Shown piece by piece: positions 43,380-48,334 of a stretch of 48,334 nt of DNA. The stretch is from positions 1 through 48,334 of the forward strand of contig DXWV01000010.1 in assembly GCA_019416685.1 (NCBI GenBank), written 5' to 3'. The position numbers and the translations under genes are program-made. How positions within the stretch are numbered: position 1 is the first letter of the stretch; every line of letters begins with the position of its first letter. The DNA comes from Bacteroides sp. (GTDB taxonomy: Bacteria; Bacteroidota; Bacteroidia; Bacteroidales; Bacteroidaceae). Below the pieces are notes generated by a model, which did not search any database, was not told where the DNA came from, and worked only from the letters and a program-made list of their open reading frames with translations.

Positions 43380-43460
43380 TGTACACTTTTGCTACACAAA
43401 CTTGTACATTTTCACATAGCAAAAGTGTACAGTTAACACAATAAAAAGTGTACACTCTTG
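43380..43460. repeat. Inverted and direct copies of TGTACACTTTTGCTA
   Basis: TGTACACTTTTGCTA (43380-43394) and TAGCAAAAGTGTACA (43417-43431) are perfect 15 bp reverse complements. A third unit AAAAGTGTACA begins at 43444 and ends in CTCTTG, which mirrors CAAGA just left of the first copy. TTGTACATTTT in the loop is a further relative. Confidence 0.75.
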
Positions 43461-43650
43461 AATCCAATGAAACAGCGCCTTTATTTTAACTGATAATCAA
43501 CAATTTAGTCCAACCATAACATTCAAATATCACTTTATATCTTGTTTATATAAAAATTCATACTTACTTTTTTAGCAACTAAATTACTTCTCTAATTATT
43601 TTCAACAATAATCTAATAACGACACATTGAAACAAAATTTTAGAAAAAAT

Positions 43651-43681
43651 AAAAAGGCTCCCAACGTATGGAAGCCTTTTT
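43651..43681 (-). terminator. Terminator of the Rhs operon
   Basis: AAAAAGGCT (43651-43659) pairs with AGCCTTTTT (43673-43681), giving T-runs on both strands. It lies downstream of the last minus-strand gene of the Rhs cluster. Confidence 0.75.
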
Positions 43682-43945
43682 ATTAAAGATGGAACTCAAT
43701 AGCAATATCAAGATTAAATACAAACAGTTTCTCATAAGTATATTCTATTAAATAAATTCATTTTTACATTAAACCAAAGGGTGACGACTTAAACAAAACA
43801 TTTATTCCTGAAAGAGAATTTATATAAACCCATCTTAAAAGGAAAATATAGAAATCATATCATTTAGAATCTATTCCCAAGCATGCCTTATTCCTTTTTC
43901 ATATTTTTCACAGAATGAAAATAGTCAATTAAAGCACATCATCAC

Positions 43946-44680
43946 TCAATAATTTACCGGACGCTTTATTAATAACTTGTCATTATCATAACAACGCTTA
44001 TTCTCAAAAATAAGGCTGTCCGACTTTACAAATATAAGCTGACCTAAAATACGGCGTTCATCCCAAAGTTCAAGTCCTTTATGAATAACCTTTTGTTGAG
44101 CATCACGGGAAAGAGTACGGTATGTAGGCTTATCTACATAAATGTGAGGATTCCCATAAACTGAAAAATAAATAGTATCAGGTAAAGGAGTCCCCAATCG
44201 CCTTCCATAATATGAAACACCTCGTTCTGTATCATCCCAACCACATGGCCCGGCAAAAATATTATCTACATTCTCTCTACCTAAATCGTAGTATATTCCG
44301 TTTACAACATCATACTTGTCACGCAAAGCCAAGTAGTCAAACCAAACTCCGAATATCTTTATATTATCAGTTTCATAAAAGCGAATCCAAGGCAGATAAT
44401 AACGGAAATAGATCTGATCTACGCCGCGAAGTTCATACGCACAAGCCTGACGCACATGGAAACGGATATCACGCAAGCTATCTTTCAAAATCAAAGTATC
44501 ACACAAAGGCTTGTAATACCAGATATCTCTTTCGGTGCTAATTATCTGAGAGATTGAATCGCAATGGATATCAGACGGTAGTAAAAGAAACATAGGCATC
44601 GTACATTTATACAATCCAAGTAGTATAAATATCGTAGCAAACAGCCATTTGAAAAATCTTTTTTTAGTAAACTTCTTCAT
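43946..44680 (-). CDS. Membrane-anchored orphan protein after the Rhs gene (possible immunity protein)
   Basis: 244 residues. The N-terminus is basic (MKKFTKKRFFKW) and followed by one membrane helix (LFATIFILLGLYKC). The rest is presumably periplasmic, rich in Tyr, Asp and Arg (IYFRYYLPWIRFYET, NIFAGPCGWDDTERGVSYYG), with no domain that I recognise. It starts 8 bp after the Rhs stop codon on the same strand, the position where immunity genes for polymorphic toxins are usually found. The immunity role is inference from position and membrane anchoring only. Confidence 0.7.
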   Translation of the reverse strand: MKKFTKKRFFKWLFATIFILLGLYKCTMPMFLLLPSDIHCDSISQIISTERDIWYYKPLCDTLILKDSLRDIRFHVRQACAYELRGVDQIYFRYYLPWIRFYETDNIKIFGVWFDYLALRDKYDVVNGIYYDLGRENVDNIFAGPCGWDDTERGVSYYGRRLGTPLPDTIYFSVYGNPHIYVDKPTYRTLSRDAQQKVIHKGLELWDERRILGQLIFVKSDSLIFENKRCYDNDKLLIKRPVNY

Positions 44681-44688
44681 AAACTATA

Positions 44689-47600
44689 TTATTTGCGTTT
44701 ATACACTGAATATCCTTGCGGATTATTTGATTTAATAACAGAATAAGCATTACTGGGTAAATATGGAAGAGTTCTTGTTACACTACTCGCATACAAATGA
44801 TTGGTAACTTTAGATTCATATACATTTATACCTGCTTTTGACAAAGCTCTCTGAACAACCTTTGCACATTGATTATCACTTAAAGTATAACCTTCATTAA
44901 CTGCATCAATATATGTATCCTCAATTATTCGATCCTGCTCCTGAGTTGCAGGTATAACATATCCTTCTGGATATCCGTATGAATTAATCGAAGGATCTGC
45001 CTTCTCTTCTATCTTTTCATATTTTTTATTGTAAGAACTATTCATAAAGCTTTCAGGCGAATCAAAAGAACCAACCTTTATATCATCAAAAGGTCTTCCT
45101 CCTTGACGACCAGATGTAAAATTATACACAGGAACACCATTGAATGAAAAATAATTCCATTCCCCTGATTCATTCTGAATCAGAAGCCCCATGTGCTGAT
45201 CAGTTCCACTACCTAAGTTAAGTACTGTAATACTATCACCTTTTACATCCTTATACCTTATCGGATTATCCGCACAGTACGAATACGGATTTTTATCATA
45301 AAATTTCTCACACAGCGGATCCATCGTCGTAAAACGGCATAGGATCGGATCATACCAACGCTTGCCGTTATCATACCAATAAAGCCCATGCATCTTTTCA
45401 AGTTCTTTACCGGCATGGAGGAAATTATCTTCTTCCATAAGTATCTCTGAAAAAGGAATACCATAAGGATAGTAATCAGCATATTGAATGACACCACGGG
45501 TTTCACTCAGAATAACACGATTATTGCCAATATGATCTTGAATATAATAACAATATTCACCATTATTTGTAGAGGGATTATAGTTGATATAACCACCATC
45601 AATACGAATTTTCTTCAATACATTATCCTCATAAATGAGATTATCACAATAATCCGTATGATGCTGGATAGACAATGAACCAGAGCTGGCGGGAGAAGGA
45701 AAGCCAATAGGAACAAGGACCTCATTGAAAACCGTCGTATAATCGGCACGATGTTTTACACCATCGGCATCATATCTATAACAAATATTACTTCCATTCT
45801 CAAAAGTGATACTATTGGGGAGATTCAGGAGATTGTAATCAATGCTAACTATATTACGATTTAAATCTTTATAAAGGTTACCATTGGCATCATAAAAGAA
45901 AGTAGGTGTAGTATCAGGGTACTTAGTCGTAAATTGAATAGGCAGTGAAGATACATCATTGTATCCACCTTCATATATATAATCAAGACCATAATTCCAA
46001 GAACTAAGCAATAAATAATCTTCTTCTTGCTTATTATAAGTTCTGGTCATCATACCATTCGGATCACTACCTCCGGACTCTTTCATTTTTCCGGTTAAAG
46101 AGAAGTTTTTTCCTAATATTTCAACAGAGTTAGCAGAAACTAAACAATCTTGCCCATATGAACATTTCATATGTACTTCATCAGTTTGTTTCAATTGCTG
46201 TGTTACCGGATCTTTATAAGTAGTTGAATAGGAAATACATGAAGGATTTCCGTTATAATAACTTTCCGGTTTCCTCACCCAATAGCCATAATTATTTGTT
46301 TGTCTGTAATATGTAGATTGAATTTGATTGAGCCAATTACGAATATTATACCCATAAGTTATAATATCACTATTATCCGGTAGAATTTTCTTGCTTAGCC
46401 GACCTAATTCATCATAATCATTCAAAGCAATAATGCGTGCTGCACCTCCATTTAAAGAGTGAGTAGTTTCACGTAAACGCCCGCCATGATCATAAGTATA
46501 TGAATATCGCTCCGTCAGAGACGAAACATAAGAACTTGAATGGGTATGCAAAACCTCATTTGGCTCTCCTGCAAAATTATAAGATGTATAATAAGCATCA
46601 TAACCTCCTACTAAATTATTACTACGTTGTTGAATTAAAAGGCCTTTCTGATCATAGTAAAACACAGAACGAACATTGTTCACACTACTTGTATCAAATG
46701 TCCTTACAATACTACCTGTATGCTGTCCGACAGGAAGAGCATAGTAAGAGGATAAAAAACCGGTTTGTAATTGAAAATCCATTTGGGTGTTTAAATTTAT
46801 GGCGGATTTGAAAGCATAATTATCATAATAATCAGCTTTCAAAATAGTGAGATTCTCCTTAGGCATTGTTTCATTAGTATATCCTAAAGAAGATGAAGCT
46901 CCACCAGACAAATATTCTTTAGACACAGTAGCAGCGTACTCATTCTGCAACTGAACATGTGTCTTATTATTTATAATTGTAGTGCCCGACAATATAGGAC
47001 GAGAAAAAACATCATATTTGGTAAAACTCCATTCTTTACGAGAACGCTGATTAGGAGTTTGAACAAGAATCAAACGATCAGCTTTGTCGTACACATAATA
47101 AATCGGTTCAATTCCAGGAAGTTTCTTAGTAATACAATTACCACGCTTATCATATGTATATACATAACAAGCTTTATATAAACCGGAGTCAGGAGTCACA
47201 TCGTAAAAACCATCTGCCTTTATATTATAACCATAAATATTCCAAAAAAAAGGAGTAAGCACATAACGAAGGCGTCCCATATCATCATAAACATAATCTA
47301 CATTTTTATATCTGATACGTTTTCCTTCATTATCAATAAAATCATAATAAGTCACATCGTCCTCGTCCTTACTTACAGTAACTGTTAAAGCACCTGCCGG
47401 ATAGAAGCCAGTTCTTTTCAACCGATTACCTTCTACTGTAAAATAAGGAACAGCTAAATCTCCTGTCGCTGTATTCGTTAAATAGTCTGTCTTTTGAGCT
47501 TTATCATTGGTATGCCAATCTTCTCCCGGTCCCATCTTCTTCACTATTCGTTTCAAGGGAGAAGAATCGTAATATGTCCGGGTATAAGCACAAGCATCTC

Positions 47601-47958
47601 CATTATAAAAAGGAGCAGATTCATTTCTCACAATCTCCGGGCTACGATAACTCCCGGCAGTACCTGCCATAGATACAGGAAGCCATTCATGAGAAAGTCT
47701 TCCGGCAGCATCATATTCTTGTATAGCAACAAGATCATTTGCCTGAGGAGTGATTCCCTGGGCTACCGTTTGAACAGGACGTCCCAAACCATCAAAATAC
47801 CCAATAGTAATAAGAGCCTGAGAAGGCGATAAAGCAGAAGCATCTGTCGATTCGACACGAGGAACTATCGTACGTATATAATTCTGATCTGCAGACTGAG
47901 ACCGAACTGATGACAAAATACTACTAACAAAGAATATAAATAGCAAATAGTGTTTCAT
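44689..47958 (-). CDS. Rhs-repeat protein with variable C-terminal domain
   Basis: 1089 residues with a signal peptide (cleavage near SVRSQS). The N-terminal region (IVPRVESTDASALSPSQALI, GYFDGLGRPVQTVAQG) is the DUF6443 type usual in Bacteroidota. Many YD/Rhs repeats follow (YDAAGRLSHEW, YVYDDMGRLRYVL, YDELGRLSKKILPDNSDIIT), and the Rhs core is at about 855-905 (LYWYDNGKRWYDPILCRFTT, NPYSYCADNPIRY). The core end is degenerate (KDVKGD). The last 183 residues are a separate domain with TDQHMGLLI (His922) and LSDNQCAKVVQRAL (Cys1031), a His-then-Cys order as in permuted papain-like folds. Likely a surface or secreted polymorphic toxin. Confidence 0.85.
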   Translation of the reverse strand: MKHYLLFIFFVSSILSSVRSQSADQNYIRTIVPRVESTDASALSPSQALITIGYFDGLGRPVQTVAQGITPQANDLVAIQEYDAAGRLSHEWLPVSMAGTAGSYRSPEIVRNESAPFYNGDACAYTRTYYDSSPLKRIVKKMGPGEDWHTNDKAQKTDYLTNTATGDLAVPYFTVEGNRLKRTGFYPAGALTVTVSKDEDDVTYYDFIDNEGKRIRYKNVDYVYDDMGRLRYVLTPFFWNIYGYNIKADGFYDVTPDSGLYKACYVYTYDKRGNCITKKLPGIEPIYYVYDKADRLILVQTPNQRSRKEWSFTKYDVFSRPILSGTTIINNKTHVQLQNEYAATVSKEYLSGGASSSLGYTNETMPKENLTILKADYYDNYAFKSAINLNTQMDFQLQTGFLSSYYALPVGQHTGSIVRTFDTSSVNNVRSVFYYDQKGLLIQQRSNNLVGGYDAYYTSYNFAGEPNEVLHTHSSSYVSSLTERYSYTYDHGGRLRETTHSLNGGAARIIALNDYDELGRLSKKILPDNSDIITYGYNIRNWLNQIQSTYYRQTNNYGYWVRKPESYYNGNPSCISYSTTYKDPVTQQLKQTDEVHMKCSYGQDCLVSANSVEILGKNFSLTGKMKESGGSDPNGMMTRTYNKQEEDYLLLSSWNYGLDYIYEGGYNDVSSLPIQFTTKYPDTTPTFFYDANGNLYKDLNRNIVSIDYNLLNLPNSITFENGSNICYRYDADGVKHRADYTTVFNEVLVPIGFPSPASSGSLSIQHHTDYCDNLIYEDNVLKKIRIDGGYINYNPSTNNGEYCYYIQDHIGNNRVILSETRGVIQYADYYPYGIPFSEILMEEDNFLHAGKELEKMHGLYWYDNGKRWYDPILCRFTTMDPLCEKFYDKNPYSYCADNPIRYKDVKGDSITVLNLGSGTDQHMGLLIQNESGEWNYFSFNGVPVYNFTSGRQGGRPFDDIKVGSFDSPESFMNSSYNKKYEKIEEKADPSINSYGYPEGYVIPATQEQDRIIEDTYIDAVNEGYTLSDNQCAKVVQRALSKAGINVYESKVTNHLYASSVTRTLPYLPSNAYSVIKSNNPQGYSVYKRK

Positions 47959-47964
47959 AGTAAT

Positions 47965-48303
47965 TTATTCTTTGATTATTTTTTCAACATAAGTTTTATC
48001 AGATACAACCAATTGAAGTATATAATTGCCTTTGGAGTAAGTATCCATAGAGATTGTTTCACTATGTACTCCAGCCCGTTGCATATTTAAATTCTTATGT
48101 ACCAACAAACGCCCGTTTAAATCAAAAAGCCGGATATAAACCGGAGCAGTATCAGATAAATAATACTCAATGCTCAAATTCTCATTTACCGGATTAGGAT
48201 AAGTATTGTAATAAACGGATAATTCTGTTTGTATGTGGTTATCCTCATCATTTTCCGGTGAAAAATGGGAATGTCCAGCAGAGGGCACTGAAAAAGTCTT
48301 CAC
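47965..48303 (-). pseudogene. Secreted protein with T9SS-like C-terminus, interrupted by an in-frame TGA
   Basis: The open frame (112 residues from a GTG at 48303) has TYPNPVNENLSIEYYLSD, VYIRLFDLNGRLLVH and KGNYILQLVVSDKTYVEKI, the form of a type A sorting domain. Upstream in the same frame the codons read FKAYAQWL, then TGA (48307-48309), then EVKTFSV. AYAQ looks like the end of a signal peptide, so the original gene was probably longer and is now broken, or restarts at the GTG without a signal. The 5' end is outside the window. It lies 6 bp before the Rhs gene, a usual partner arrangement. Confidence 0.55.
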
Positions 48304-48334
48304 TTCTCAGAGCCACTGAGCATAAGCCTTAAAA

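Larger units (their letters stand above)
42928..43945. other. Long non-coding region upstream of the OmpA-family gene
   Basis: About 1 kb, AT-rich, with no supportable gene. It contains the repeat cluster at 43380-43460 and the terminator at 43651-43681. Such a long leader and promoter region fits a strongly expressed OmpA gene on one side and the end of the Rhs operon on the other. Confidence 0.5.

Noticed and set aside
43380..43460. CRISPR array
   Set aside because: The repeats are inverted as well as direct, with unequal spacing, only about three units and no cas genes.

Overview
The window is chromosomal DNA from a gut Bacteroides or a close relative. The evidence is a SusC/SusD pair inside a large glycan-utilisation locus, two serine-type sulfatases, several promoters matching the Bacteroides form (TTG, about 19 bp, TAnnTTTG), few Shine-Dalgarno sites, and Bacteroidota-type OmpA, OmpH and Rhs proteins. 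I cannot name the species.

Region 1 (1-5028) is the right end of an integrated mobile element that continues beyond the left edge. It carries a polyvalent-protein kinase-like gene (partial), two tiny membrane proteins, a RadC/JAB protein, a serine recombinase, two tandem paralogous lipoproteins and several palindromes. It ends at a tRNA-His (GUG) remnant whose 3' part is normal but whose 5' acceptor strand is wrong, as expected at an att site. Between the recombinase and the lipoproteins, behind a good Bacteroides promoter, lies a segment of about 330 nt with at least eight helices, seven of them nested between a shared pair of ends. It looks like an undescribed large structured RNA.

Region 2 (5029-13843) is housekeeping: a conserved hypothetical protein, dnaX (DNA polymerase III gamma/tau), a divergent FtsB/DivIC-like division protein with a small membrane protein, an OmpH/Skp-like lipoprotein, the dipeptidase pepD, a beta-helix lipoprotein, and a translationally coupled endonuclease/exonuclease/phosphatase protein.

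Region 3 (13851-38210) is a polysaccharide utilisation locus of twelve genes, all on the minus strand. Read from the promoter it holds a secreted protein, an endo-acting GH18 with LamG-like domains, a BACON-like lipoprotein, SusC, SusD, a sulfatase, GH20, GH2 (LacZ type), a DUF5009-like membrane acyltransferase, a second GH2, GH29 fucosidase and a second sulfatase. The enzymes fit a fucosylated, sulfated Gal/GlcNAc glycan such as mucin O-glycan, keratan-like chains or sulfated N-glycan. The two promoter regions (38314-38376 and 28468-28532) share an operator-like direct repeat with a 21 bp period directly upstream of -33, so both transcription units probably answer to one activator. No regulator gene is present in the window.

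Region 4 (38545-48334) holds an M48-like protease whose first zinc histidine is replaced by arginine, a beta-barrel protein, an OmpA-family protein, and an Rhs locus. The Rhs protein ends in a possible permuted papain-like domain and is followed 8 bp later by a membrane-anchored orphan, which could be a toxin and immunity pair. A short secreted protein with a T9SS-like C-terminal domain precedes it and is interrupted by an in-frame TGA. The intergenic regions here contain strong palindromes, including a near-perfect 58 bp one at 40219-40276.
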